Shown: positions 53,942 to 62,032, counted from the first letter of the stretch. The stretch is DNA of 64,000 nt from Jiangella gansuensis DSM 44835 (GCF_000515395.1 NZ_KI911782.1:4520697-4584696); one strand, 5' to 3'. Program-made: numbers and translations. Notes: a model not told the origin generated them from the sequence alone.

Positions 53942-54586
53942 GTGAACCGAACCCACGTGCTCGTGGTCGCGAAGGAGCCGATTCCCGGCCGGGTGAAGAC
54001 CCGGCTCTGCCCGCCACTCGACCCTGCCGAAGCCGCGAGGGTCGCCGCGGCGGCACTGGCCGACACCTTGGACGCCGTCGCGCGATGCGGTGCGGACCGG
54101 CGCGTCGTCGCCCTCGACGGCCGGCCCGGACCGTGGCTGCCCGCCGGCTTCGAGGTGGTCCCTCAGGTCCGCGGCCCGCTCGGAGTACGGCTCGCCGCGG
54201 CGTGGCGCCGCGTCGGCGGCCCGGGCGTGCAGATCGGCATGGACACCCCGCAGGTGACACCGTCGTTGCTGGACGACGCACTGGGTCTGCTCACCGGCGG
54301 CGACTCGCGTACCGCGCTACTGGGGCCGGCCGAGGACGGCGGATGGTGGGCGCTCGGTCTGCACCGCTGGTGGCCGGGCCTCTTCGACGGGGTTCCCATG
54401 AGCACGGCGCACACCGGCGCCCGGCAGGCGGACCGGCTGCGCTCACGAGGCCTCACCGTGACGGCGCTCCCGATGTTGCGCGACATCGACACGGCCGCCG
54501 ACGCGGTCGCGGTGGCCGACGCCGCGCCCGGCTTGCGGACCGCCGGTGTGGTGCGTGCGCTGCTGGCCGGGCCGGTGGCGCGGTGA
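53942..54586 (+). CDS. DUF2064 / TIGR04282-type glycosyltransferase
   Basis: A 214-residue GT-A-like protein (VLVVAKEPIPGRVKTRLCPP, then QIGMDTPQVTPSLLDDALGL, then LGPAEDGGWWALGL), the signature of the TIGR04282 family. The GMDTP motif is the metal/nucleotide-sugar site. GTG start. First gene of the plus operon, whose next gene overlaps by 4 bases. Substrate unknown. Confidence 0.88.
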   Translation: MNRTHVLVVAKEPIPGRVKTRLCPPLDPAEAARVAAAALADTLDAVARCGADRRVVALDGRPGPWLPAGFEVVPQVRGPLGVRLAAAWRRVGGPGVQIGMDTPQVTPSLLDDALGLLTGGDSRTALLGPAEDGGWWALGLHRWWPGLFDGVPMSTAHTGARQADRLRSRGLTVTALPMLRDIDTAADAVAVADAAPGLRTAGVVRALLAGPVAR

Positions 54587-55812
54587 ACCTGCCGCGCGTA
54601 CCGGGCCGGCTGCGGGCGGTGGCCGTGGCACGTGACGAGGCGCTGCGGCGGCCGGTGCACGACGCGCGCACCGCTGCGATCCTGGGGATCTGTCTCGGGG
54701 TGTGCTTCCTGGTCTGCTTCCTGACCGGCCTCTACTCGCATCTGCAGCAGAACCCGGTGACCTGGCTGCCGGTCCCGCCGCGGCCGGCGTCGCTGTACCG
54801 GGTCACGCAAGGCCTGCACGTGGCGACGGGGTTCGCCACCGTGCCGCTGCTCCTGGCGAAGCTGTGGTCGGTGTACCCGCGGCTGTTCCGCTGGCCGCCG
54901 GTGAGCGGTGCCGCCCACACCGTCGAGCGTCTCATGCTGGTGCCGCTGGTGTGCGGCGCGGTGTTCATGCTGTTCTCCGGGGTGGCGAACGTGTCGCGCT
55001 GGTACCCGTGGGGGTTCTACTTCCCGGCCGCCCACTACTGGGTGGCGTGGATCACCGTCGGAGCGCTGGTGGCGCACGTGGGGGCGAAGGCCGCCGTGGC
55101 GCGGGCGGCGCTCGCCCGGCCCGGTGACGCGGCGGCGCTGGGTGATGCGGCGGCGCTGGGTGATCCGGCGTCGGGTGACCCGATGACGGCGCCGGCGCGC
55201 GGCGCGCTCGGCCGGCGCGGCTTCCTGGGTGCGGTGGCCGTCGCCACCGGCGTTGTCACCGTCACCACCGTGGGCCAGACCGTGTCGCCGCTGCGTCCGC
55301 TGACGCTGTTCGCGCAGCGCCGGCCGGACATCGGCCCGCAGGGCGTGCCGGTGAACCGCAGCGCCGTCCAGGCCGGCGTGGTCGACGCCGCGGGCGACCC
55401 GGCGTTCCGGTTGCGGGTCACCGGCGCGGTGACCCGGCGGGTCGAGCTCACCGGGACCGACCTCGACCGGCTGGCGCGCCGCGAGGCCGAGCTGCCGATC
55501 GCCTGCGTCGAAGGCTGGAGCACGTCGGCCCGGTGGCGCGGCGTCCCGGTCGCCGACCTGCTGGCCGCGGCCGGCGTCGAACCCGACGACGGCGTCACCG
55601 TGCGGGTGGAGTCGTTGCAGGCCCGTGGCCGGTACCGGGCGTCGGAGCTGAACCACCGGCAGGCCGGCGACCTCGACACCATGCTGGCCGTAGCCCTGAA
55701 CGGGGAACGCCTCGACCTCGACCACGGCTACCCGTGCCGGCTCATCGGGCCCAACCGCGCCGGCGTCCTGCAGACGAAATGGGTGCACGAACTGGTGGTG
55801 GTGCGCGCATGA
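54583..55812 (+). CDS. Membrane-anchored molybdopterin oxidoreductase (sulfite-oxidase fold)
   Basis: A 409-residue protein. Residues about 28-175 form four helices with His residues (ICLGVCFLVCFLTGLYSHLQ, GLHVATGFATVPLLLAKLW, HYWVAWITVGALVAHVG), like a cytochrome b561 module. A further RRGFLG segment then anchors a sulfite-oxidase-type Mo domain (about 235-409) in which the Mo-ligand Cys is in LPIACVEGWSTSARW and GYPCRLIGPNRAG follows. The acceptor could be quinones through haem. A duplicated AALGDAAALGDP linker sits between. Substrate unknown. Confidence 0.88.
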   Translation: MNLPRVPGRLRAVAVARDEALRRPVHDARTAAILGICLGVCFLVCFLTGLYSHLQQNPVTWLPVPPRPASLYRVTQGLHVATGFATVPLLLAKLWSVYPRLFRWPPVSGAAHTVERLMLVPLVCGAVFMLFSGVANVSRWYPWGFYFPAAHYWVAWITVGALVAHVGAKAAVARAALARPGDAAALGDAAALGDPASGDPMTAPARGALGRRGFLGAVAVATGVVTVTTVGQTVSPLRPLTLFAQRRPDIGPQGVPVNRSAVQAGVVDAAGDPAFRLRVTGAVTRRVELTGTDLDRLARREAELPIACVEGWSTSARWRGVPVADLLAAAGVEPDDGVTVRVESLQARGRYRASELNHRQAGDLDTMLAVALNGERLDLDHGYPCRLIGPNRAGVLQTKWVHELVVVRA

Positions 55813-56270
55813 CCGAGCGGCCGGCAGTACCCGAGGCGACGCCCTCGGGACCGTTCTTCTGGACCTGCCTGATCGCCGGGGCCGGGATCGTCGGCTACGG
55901 CCTGGCCGGGGCGTGGGCCGATCGCGCCGACACCCGACCGGCCGACCTCGTCGTCTGGCTGGCCGGCTCCGGGGTGGCTCACGACGTGCTGGTGGCACCG
56001 GCCGTGGTCGTCGCGGCACTGGCCACTCGCCGGCTACCGGTCGCCGCCCGGCTGCCGGTTCGGCTGGGCCTGGCCGCGTCGGCGATGCTGACCGTCCTGT
56101 TCTGGCCGGTCGTGCGGGGATGGGGGCGCTCGCCGTCGGTGCCGAGTGCGCTGCCGCTGGACTACGGCCGCAACCTCGTCGTCGTCCTCGTGCTGCTCTG
56201 GCTGGCCGTCGGTGTCGCCGTGGCGGTTCGGGCCGTGCGGGCCCGCCGGCGGGAGAGGACGGCGCGGTGA
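55809..56270 (+). CDS. Small membrane protein in the molybdo-operon
   Basis: A 153-residue protein with about four helices (FFWTCLIAGAGIVGYGLAGA; DLVVWLAGSGVAHDVLVAPA; LGLAASAMLTVLFWPVVRGW; NLVVVLVLLWLAVGVAVAVR). Overlaps both neighbours (ATGA, GTGA). Conserved position suggests it works with the oxidoreductase. No family name recognised. Confidence 0.72.
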   Translation: MTERPAVPEATPSGPFFWTCLIAGAGIVGYGLAGAWADRADTRPADLVVWLAGSGVAHDVLVAPAVVVAALATRRLPVAARLPVRLGLAASAMLTVLFWPVVRGWGRSPSVPSALPLDYGRNLVVVLVLLWLAVGVAVAVRAVRARRRERTAR

Positions 56271-56857
56271 CGGTGCTGCTGCGTAGCCGCGACGGATCGG
56301 CGCAACCGCTCGCCGTCGCCGACTGGGCCGCGCCGGCCACGGCTGCCGAACGGGTGTTGCTGGCGTCGCTGCGCGGACCGGTCCTCGATCTCGGCTGCGG
56401 TCCGGGCCGGCTGGTGGTGGCGCTGGCAGAGCTGGGCGTCCCGGCCCTCGGGGTCGACGCGTCCGCGCACGCCATCGACCGAGCTCGGGAGCGTGGCGCC
56501 ACGGCACTGCGCCATTCGGTGTTCGACGCGCTGCCGGGGGAGGGCCGATGGCAGAGCGTCCTTCTGCTCGACGGCAACGTCGGCATCGGCGGTGCGCCCG
56601 TGGACCTGCTGCGCCGGGTCGCCCGGCTGCTGGCAGGGGAGGGGCGGGCCGTGGTCGAGGCCGGGCCACCCGGTGCCGCCACCCGGTGCGGTGAGGCCCG
56701 GCTGGAACGCGACGACGAGATCAGCGGCTGGTTCCCATGGGCCTGGGTGTCGGCCGACGACCTGGTCCGGGTCGCCGCCGCGGGCGGGCTGCGACTGGTC
56801 GGCTGGCACGTGACGGCGGGCCGCTGGTTCGCCCGGCTCGGGCGGGTGACGCCGTGA
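56267..56857 (+). CDS. Class I SAM-dependent methyltransferase
   Basis: A 196-residue methyltransferase: motif I VLDLGCGPGRLVVALAE (near residue 40), acidic residue in LGVDASAHAIDRARERG, motif IV SVLLLDGNVGIGG. The DGNVGIGG form is typical of the group found in these DUF2064/GT2 clusters. GTG start overlaps upstream stop. Target unknown. Confidence 0.88.
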   Translation: MTVLLRSRDGSAQPLAVADWAAPATAAERVLLASLRGPVLDLGCGPGRLVVALAELGVPALGVDASAHAIDRARERGATALRHSVFDALPGEGRWQSVLLLDGNVGIGGAPVDLLRRVARLLAGEGRAVVEAGPPGAATRCGEARLERDDEISGWFPWAWVSADDLVRVAAAGGLRLVGWHVTAGRWFARLGRVTP

Positions 56858-57522
56858 TCGACGTCGTCCTGCCGGTCCTCGACGAGGCCGCCGCGATCCC
56901 GTGGGTGCTGGACCGGATGCCGGCCGGGTACCGCGCCATCGTCGTCGACAACGGCTCCACCGACGGCTCGGCGGAGGCGGCCGCCGCCCGTGGAGCCACG
57001 GTCGTCTCGGAGCCGCGGCGCGGATTCGGCGCCGCCTGCTTCGCGGGACTGACCGCGGCCACCTCGCCCGTCGTGTGTTTCATGGACTGCGACGCCTCCC
57101 TCGACCCCGGCGACCTGCCGCTGGTGGCCGACCCGGTCGCCGCGGGGGAGGCCGACCTCGTGCTCGGCGCCCGGCGCGGCGGCGCGATGCCGCCGCACGC
57201 CCGCCTGGCGAACCGCTACTTGGCCCGGCGGGTGGCCGCGTACACCGGCGCGCGGGTCAGCGACATCGGGCCGATGCGCGCGGCACCGCGGAACGCGCTG
57301 CTCGGCCTGGGGTTGATCGACCGCCGGTCCGGCTGGCCGCTGGAGATGGTGCTGCGCGCCGGACGGGCCGGCTGGCGGATCACCGAACGGCCGGTGCCTT
57401 ACCGTCAGCGCACCGGCAGGAGCAAAGTCACCGGCACCGTCGGCGGGACCGCACGGGCGGTGCTGGACATGCGGCGACGGCTCGCCGAGACCCGCCGCCT
57501 GATCCGGGAGGAGCCGCGGTGA
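56854..57522 (+). CDS. Glycosyltransferase family 2
   Basis: A 222-residue GT2 enzyme of the dolichyl-phosphate-mannose-synthase-like group: VVLPVLDEAAAIPWVLDRM, VVDNGSTDGSAE, CFMDCDASLDPGDL (the DxD-like metal site), QRTGRSKVTGTVGG. It lacks C-terminal membrane helices. Likely makes a lipid-linked or other activated sugar. GTG start with 4-base overlap. Confidence 0.88.
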   Translation: MIDVVLPVLDEAAAIPWVLDRMPAGYRAIVVDNGSTDGSAEAAAARGATVVSEPRRGFGAACFAGLTAATSPVVCFMDCDASLDPGDLPLVADPVAAGEADLVLGARRGGAMPPHARLANRYLARRVAAYTGARVSDIGPMRAAPRNALLGLGLIDRRSGWPLEMVLRAGRAGWRITERPVPYRQRTGRSKVTGTVGGTARAVLDMRRRLAETRRLIREEPR

Positions 57523-57599
57523 AGATCGGGCTCTCACTGGTTCGCCGTCGTCGCCGACGTGGCGAGACACTGATGCCGACTGGCCGAAATGGAGACCCG

Positions 57600-58241
57600 A
57601 TGCGTCCGTCCGTCTGGAGCATGATCGCCGCTGCCGTCGTGCTCACCGCCTGCGGTGCCGCCGACGACGGCGACACCGGCTCGGCGTCGGCACCGTCGAA
57701 CACCGCGGCGACGCCGACGAGCCCGCCGGAGACGACGCCGACGGGTGCGCCGGAGACGACGCCGACGGGTGCGCCGGAGGTGACGGCCACGTCGCCGGCG
57801 CCGTCGAGCGAGGCGCCGCAGGTCTCGGTCCCGGAGGAACTGGCGTTCACGGCGTCGACCGTCGACGGCGGGACCTTCGACGGTGCGAGCCTGGCCGGCC
57901 GGCCCGCCGTGCTGTGGTTCTGGGCGCCGTGGTGCCCGGTGTGCCAGCGGGAGGCGCCGCTCATCGCCGAGCTCGCGCAGCAGTACGGGCAGCAGGTGGC
58001 GTTCGTCGGCGTGGCCGGGTTGTCCGGCGACGTCAGCGCCATGGAGGAGTTCATCGCCGACGGCGGCGTCGAAGGCATCCCGCACATCGACGACAGCGGC
58101 GGCGACGTCTACAGCAGGTTCGGAGTGACGCAGCAGTACGACATCGGGTTCGTGTCGGCCGACGGAACCGTCGAGGTGATCCGCGGGCCGCTGGAGGAGG
58201 ACGAGATCAGGGCCGAGGTCGAACGGCTCGTGACGGACTGA
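57600..58241 (+). CDS. TlpA/ResA-like thioredoxin lipoprotein
   Basis: A 213-residue exported thiol-disulfide protein. Lipobox LTAC with Cys 17 in the signal (SMIAAAVVLTACG). A Pro/Thr-rich linker with repeated TPTGAPET follows, then the thioredoxin fold from about residue 90 with active site FWAPWCPVCQREAP. ATG 57600 after GGAG is chosen because it gives the cleanest signal; a GTG at 57519 overlapping the GT2 stop is possible. Reduced by the CcdA encoded next. Confidence 0.9.
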   Translation: MRPSVWSMIAAAVVLTACGAADDGDTGSASAPSNTAATPTSPPETTPTGAPETTPTGAPEVTATSPAPSSEAPQVSVPEELAFTASTVDGGTFDGASLAGRPAVLWFWAPWCPVCQREAPLIAELAQQYGQQVAFVGVAGLSGDVSAMEEFIADGGVEGIPHIDDSGGDVYSRFGVTQQYDIGFVSADGTVEVIRGPLEEDEIRAEVERLVTD

Positions 58242-59089
58242 TGATGACCGGGGTGCCCATCGAGTTCGCCCTGGTTCTCGGCTCCGTAGCGGCGCTCAAC
58301 CCCTGTGGCTTCGCGCTGCTGCCCACCTACCTCACCCTCCTGGTCGCCCAGAACGGACGGCCCGGATCGGCCGAGGCGCTGCGCCGGGCCGGGATCACGA
58401 CCCTGGCGATGACAGCCGGCTTCGTCGCCGTGTTCGGGGCGTTCGGGCTGGTGGTGGTGCCGGCGGCGGTGTCCGTCGAGCGAGTGCTGCCGTGGGCCAC
58501 CGTGGTGATCGGCATTGCCTTGGTCGCGCTCGGCTGCTGGCTGGTCGCGGGCCGCGAGCTCGCGGTGCCCGTGCCCCGGCTGCGCGGCGTCGCGCCGTCG
58601 TCGTCGGCGTGGTCGATGGTCTGGTACGGCGTCGGATATGCCGTGGCCAGCCTCTCCTGCACCGTCGCGCCGTTCCTGGCGATGGCCACGGCCACCTTCT
58701 CGTCCGCGGGTGTGGCCGGCGGATTGCTCGCCTTCGTCGCGTACGGCGTCGGGATGGGCCTGGTGGTCGGGTTCCTGGCGGCCGCGGTCGCGCTGGGCAG
58801 CGACACCGTCGTGCGCCGCGCTCGGCGGCTGTTGCCCTACGTGTCCCGGGTGAGCGGCGCACTGCTGATCCCCGCCGGCGCGTACGTCGTCTACTACGGC
58901 GTCTACGAGCTGCGGTTGCGCGCCGGCGGCGACCCACAGGACCCCGTCATCGACGCGGCACTGGCCGTCCAAGGCACCGTCAGCGGCTGGGTGATCGACA
59001 TCGGACCTGCGTGGTTCGCAGCGGCAGCCGCCACGGTCGTGGGTGTCGGGCTGCTCGCGGGTCTACTGCGCCGCCGCGTCCGCCGCTGA
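58241..59089 (+). CDS. ccdA: CcdA-type thiol-disulfide transporter
   Basis: A 282-residue membrane protein of the CcdA/DsbD-gamma family with six to seven helices. The two redox Cys are in GSVAALNPCGFALLPTYLTL (first helix) and VASLSCTVAPFLAM (fourth helix). It moves electrons from cytosolic thioredoxin to the lipoprotein made by the preceding gene. ATG on the last base of the previous stop (TGATG). Ends the operon. The 3' tail (about 40 residues with one extra helix) is longer than minimal CcdA. Confidence 0.92.
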   Translation: MMTGVPIEFALVLGSVAALNPCGFALLPTYLTLLVAQNGRPGSAEALRRAGITTLAMTAGFVAVFGAFGLVVVPAAVSVERVLPWATVVIGIALVALGCWLVAGRELAVPVPRLRGVAPSSSAWSMVWYGVGYAVASLSCTVAPFLAMATATFSSAGVAGGLLAFVAYGVGMGLVVGFLAAAVALGSDTVVRRARRLLPYVSRVSGALLIPAGAYVVYYGVYELRLRAGGDPQDPVIDAALAVQGTVSGWVIDIGPAWFAAAAATVVGVGLLAGLLRRRVRR

Positions 59090-59168
59090 CGCGGGCAGCG
59101 CTAGGGGTCACAGCAGGGGACGTGGCCCGGCAAGGACATGGCTGGACCGCCGGCGCCCTCCGACAAGA

Positions 59169-59206
59169 AGCCCCGGCGCGGAACCACTACAGAACGCGCC
59201 GGGGCT
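59169..59206 (+). terminator. 12-bp stem hairpin after ccdA
   Basis: AGCCCCGGCGCG, 14-base loop, CGCGCCGGGGCT. Perfect stem, 79 bases after the ccdA stop; no T-run. Its loop contains GAACCACTACAG, which recurs at the start of the small ORF at 59401. Confidence 0.6.
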
Positions 59207-59261
59207 CAGCCGGGATCACGGGTGTTAGAGCACCTAGCCCAACCATAATCAAGTTTACCCG

Positions 59262-59291
59262 TTGACGGGGATCTTGGCCGAGTGTCACGAT
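59262..59291 (+). promoter_or_regulatory. Possible promoter of the small structured unit
   Basis: TTGACG, 18 bases, CACGAT. The -35 is good, the -10 weak (only A2 and T6 of TANNNT). Predicted start near 59298, just before the first hairpin. The stretch 59207-59300 has visibly lower GC than the surroundings. Confidence 0.4.
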
Positions 59292-59313
59292 GATCGACTA
59301 ACTACATCGGGAA

Positions 59314-59351
59314 TCCGCCCGGCGTAGTCCAGAGAGGGGCTACCGGGCGGA
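59314..59351 (+). other. Two-tier RNA hairpin in leader
   Basis: TCCGCCCGG pairs with CCGGGCGGA (9 bp). After a 2-base bulge, TAGTCC pairs with GGGCTA (6 bp with one G-U) and closes an AGAGAG loop. A compact, stable structure in the presumed 5' leader, 50 bases before the small ORF. No T-run follows, so a terminator role is unlikely. Confidence 0.65.
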
Positions 59352-59361
59352 CTGTTAGAGC

Positions 59362-59407
59362 GGTTCACCTGGTGCCCTCAGAACTTGGGGAGGACCTCAA
59401 GTGAACC
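59362..59407 (+). promoter_or_regulatory. Stems hiding the ribosome site and start codon
   Basis: GGTTCAC (59362-59368) pairs with GTGAACC (59401-59407), taking in the GTG start. Inside, ACTTGGGG pairs with CCTCAAGT (59383-59402, one G-U) with an AGGA loop, taking in the GGGGAGGA ribosome site. The two helices share two bases, so they may stack or switch. CCTC at 59376-59379 could also pair with GAGG of the ribosome site. Confidence 0.6.
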
Positions 59408-59535
59408 ACTACAGCAGGCGAGGACGTACGACGTTGGAGCGCTTGGAGAGGCTTCGTCGTCACACCAAGGTCCTTGGTCAGATCCTTCGGGACCTTTGGC
59501 CGTTGGTCGTGGTGGCGTTCTTGGTTCGGATGTGA
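59401..59535 (+). CDS. 44-residue cationic/hydrophobic small protein
   Basis: GTG start 6 bases after GGGGAGGA. The product has a very basic first half (NHYSRRGRTTLERLERLRRH), a helical TKVLGQILRDLW part and a hydrophobic end (LWPLVVVAFLVRM). It could insert in the membrane edge-on or as a short helix, like type I toxins or small regulatory membrane peptides. All eight Leu codons are TTG or CTT, never CTG or CTC, and GC is about 59%, unlike all nearby genes. Its ribosome site lies in a hairpin and a terminator follows 42 bases after the stop. No family recognised. A leader peptide is unlikely, as no same-strand gene follows for 2.6 kb. Confidence 0.55.
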   Translation: MNHYSRRGRTTLERLERLRRHTKVLGQILRDLWPLVVVAFLVRM

Positions 59536-59577
59536 CCTTGCATCAGCTCGGCTGACGTCGAGCCGCAGGGAGCGAAC

Positions 59578-59601
59578 GGGGATCGGTGAGAGCCGATCCC
59601 C
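59578..59601 (+). terminator. Intrinsic-type terminator of the small unit
   Basis: GGGGATCGG-TGAGAG-CCGATCCCC: a perfect 9-bp stem, 6-base loop, followed by TTCGTG. 42 bases after the small ORF. From here to 59838 nothing recognisable is seen. Confidence 0.7.
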
Positions 59602-59837
59602 TTCGTGCGTTGCGCCGAGCGTCCCCGGCGGATGTGACGTTGTGGGCGAATGGCACACGGGGCCTGCCCACGACGTGACACAAGCCAGCAAGGCGTCCCG
59701 CAGGACGGGGATGAATCTGCCCGGGTGGCGCCGGCGCCAACAGTGGGCCGTAGCGTCGCCGGTCCAGAACACGTACCGCACGCCCGGGCGGGCATGGTCC
59801 GGCACCTCGAGGCTGCCGTCGCGCACACCCCGGCTGG

Positions 59838-60284
59838 TCAGATCACGTGGAGGCCGAGTGCCTCGCGGACCAGCCGGACCGCCTCGCCGGGCGAGGGCAG
59901 CGCACCGGCGCTGACCGTCCGCCCGTCGACCATGATGGCGGCATATGCCGGGCCGCGCAGCACCGCCTTGACCGCTTCACCCCAGGAGAGGCCCTGGCGA
60001 CGGACATCCTTGGCAATCGCCGGGGCCAGGTAGAGGTGGTTGCGCGGGTCGACGATCTCGAGGTCGACACCGGCGGGCAGGTTGTCGCGCAGGGTCAGAT
60101 ATATCCGGGCGAGCGGGTCCCAGTCGTCCCGCTCGCCGAAACCGCGGTGTGCCTCGTGGTGCTCAGGGTTGACGCACAACCCCTTGGTGGACCCGCCCCC
60201 GCAGCACCCCGCACCCACGCCCTCGGACATGTCCCAGGGGCGAATGAGCAGGACACGGTGGGTGGATTCGACGGGCCCGGTCAC
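59838..60284 (-). CDS. Thioredoxin-fold-like Cys-rich partner of CstA
   Basis: A 148-residue soluble protein. The N-terminal strand (HRVLLIRPW) is followed by GAGCCGGGSTKGLC, with three Cys, then a helix and strand (LTLRDNLPAGVDLEIVDPRN), and ends with AAIMVDGRTVSAGALPSPGE then AVRLVREAL, which is the last strand-helix of a thioredoxin fold. The Cys group may be a redox or metal site. GTG start overlaps the cstA stop by 4 bases, in the place where E. coli has the unrelated small YbdD protein. Exact function unknown. Confidence 0.7.
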   Translation of the reverse strand: MTGPVESTHRVLLIRPWDMSEGVGAGCCGGGSTKGLCVNPEHHEAHRGFGERDDWDPLARIYLTLRDNLPAGVDLEIVDPRNHLYLAPAIAKDVRRQGLSWGEAVKAVLRGPAYAAIMVDGRTVSAGALPSPGEAVRLVREALGLHVI

Positions 60285-62032
60285 CGCTGGCCGTCTCCTT
60301 CCTCAGCCTCTGCCGGGGTGGTGTCGCTGCTGCTCGTCACGCCTGCGCGGCGCTCATTCACCAGAGTGCGCATCCGGATGACGGCCTCCACGATCAGCCA
60401 CAACGCCAGTACCAGGATGATGAGGTCGAGCGGGACGAGGACCCAGCGCTCCTCGGCAGCCCAGAACTGGTCCAGCTGGATGATCAACGCCCACACCGTC
60501 ATCACCAGCAGGAACACCATCGGGACCAGGACGGCGAGCGGGTTGCGCCCATTCCGGGTGACCCAGACCGCCACGACTGCCAGCGCCAGCCCGGCAGTGA
60601 GCTGGTTGGTCGTCCCGAACAGCCGCCACAGCGTTCCGAACGCGAACCCCGCATCCGTGCTGCCCGGCATCAGCGCCAGCAGCAGCGGGACGATGACCGC
60701 CACCAGGCCGGAGAACGTGAGGCTGCGGGCCAGCCAGTGCCAGCGGACGATGGTAGCGATCTCCTGCACGATGTAGCGCTGCAGCCGGACGCCGGTGTCC
60801 ATCGTCGTCGCGGCGAACGAGATCACCACCACCGCTGCGAACGTGGCGGCGAGGGTGAGCTCGATTCCGAGGTTGTTCGCGAAGGCGGCGATGCCGTTCA
60901 CGAAATTCGCCGTGGCCCCGCCGGAGGCCGTCGCGTAGTCGGGATAGAGCGCCTCCCACTCCACCCGAGTGGCCGCGACACCGGCGCTCACCGCCAGGAT
61001 CGACGCCATCGCCAGACTGCCCTCGCCGACCGCGCCGAGGTAGCCGACGTGCCGCGCGTCGGTCTCCTTGTCCAGTTGCTTTGACGTGGTGCCGGACGAC
61101 ACCAGTGAGTGGAAGCCGGATATCGCCCCGCACGCGATCGTGATGAACAGGAACGGGAAGATGTTCGGCGACCCCTCGGGCAGGTCGGTGTTCAGCGCGG
61201 GCGCGACGATCCGGTCCAGGCCCACCAGGACCCCGAGGAATGTGACGCCGAGCGCGATGAACAGCTGGTGCGAGTTGATGTAGTCGCGCGGCTGGAGCAA
61301 CAGCCAGACGGGCAGGCGGGAGGCGATGAACGTGTAGGCGAACATGATGACGACCCACACGTCGCGTGGCTCCATGCCGAGCGCGTCGGCCAAGCCGGTG
61401 ATCTCGATCGGGTTGTTGTTGCCGATCCAGATCAGGACGTACAGGGCGATCACGCCGATGATCGACGGCACCAGTGCGGGGCTGCGCGTCCGGTAGATGT
61501 ACTGGCCGATGGCGATGGCCAACGGGATCTCGAACCAGATCGGGATCACCGCGCCCGGGAAGGCCACGAACAGGTTGCCGATGACGACCGCGAACACCGC
61601 GTTGACCAGCGTGAGCAGGAAGAAGATGATCAGCAGGAACAGGATCCTGGACCGCTTGCTGATCACCTCGCTGGCCAGCGTGCCGATGTTCTGCGCCTTG
61701 TGGCGGACCGAGACGACGAGCGACCCGAAGTCGTGCACACCGGCGGCGAAGATCGTGCCGATGGTCACCCACAGCAGCGCCGGCACCCAACCCCAGAACA
61801 CCGCGATCGCCGGGCCGACGATCGGAGCGGCGCCGGCGACCGAGGTGAAGTGGTGCCCGAACAGCACGTGCTTGTTGGTCGGGACGTAGTCGACACCATC
61901 GGCGAACTGATGCGCCGGCGTGACGAACGCGGGGTCCAGCGCATAGACCTTGGTGGTCAGGTACTTCGAGTAGTAGACGTATCCGAGTGCGTACAGGACG
62001 AGTACGACCACGGCTATGACGATCGCGGGCAT
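60281..62032 (-). CDS. cstA: Carbon starvation protein CstA (peptide/pyruvate transporter)
   Basis: A 583-residue transporter with about 15-16 helices. Family blocks: HVLFGHHFTSVAGAAPIVGPAI, AGVHDFGSLVVSVRHKAQNIG, SGFHSLVSSGTTSKQLDKETDARHVGYLGAVGEGSLAM, LWRLFGTTNQLTAGLAL (each part of a longer conserved stretch). CstA takes up peptides or pyruvate when carbon is scarce. It has a short hydrophilic C-terminus. ATG 62032 with an upstream GGGGG site. A CRP-like dyad overlaps its promoter. First gene of a two-gene operon. Confidence 0.94.
   Translation of the reverse strand: MPAIVIAVVVLVLYALGYVYYSKYLTTKVYALDPAFVTPAHQFADGVDYVPTNKHVLFGHHFTSVAGAAPIVGPAIAVFWGWVPALLWVTIGTIFAAGVHDFGSLVVSVRHKAQNIGTLASEVISKRSRILFLLIIFFLLTLVNAVFAVVIGNLFVAFPGAVIPIWFEIPLAIAIGQYIYRTRSPALVPSIIGVIALYVLIWIGNNNPIEITGLADALGMEPRDVWVVIMFAYTFIASRLPVWLLLQPRDYINSHQLFIALGVTFLGVLVGLDRIVAPALNTDLPEGSPNIFPFLFITIACGAISGFHSLVSSGTTSKQLDKETDARHVGYLGAVGEGSLAMASILAVSAGVAATRVEWEALYPDYATASGGATANFVNGIAAFANNLGIELTLAATFAAVVVISFAATTMDTGVRLQRYIVQEIATIVRWHWLARSLTFSGLVAVIVPLLLALMPGSTDAGFAFGTLWRLFGTTNQLTAGLALAVVAVWVTRNGRNPLAVLVPMVFLLVMTVWALIIQLDQFWAAEERWVLVPLDLIILVLALWLIVEAVIRMRTLVNERRAGVTSSSDTTPAEAEEGDGQR

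Noticed and set aside
59365-59826. A 153-codon minus-strand frame across the small structured unit
   Set aside because: No ribosome site and no family; half of it is the antisense of the small plus-strand ORF and its terminator. The N-terminal part (VRYVFWTGDATAHC) is not recognised.
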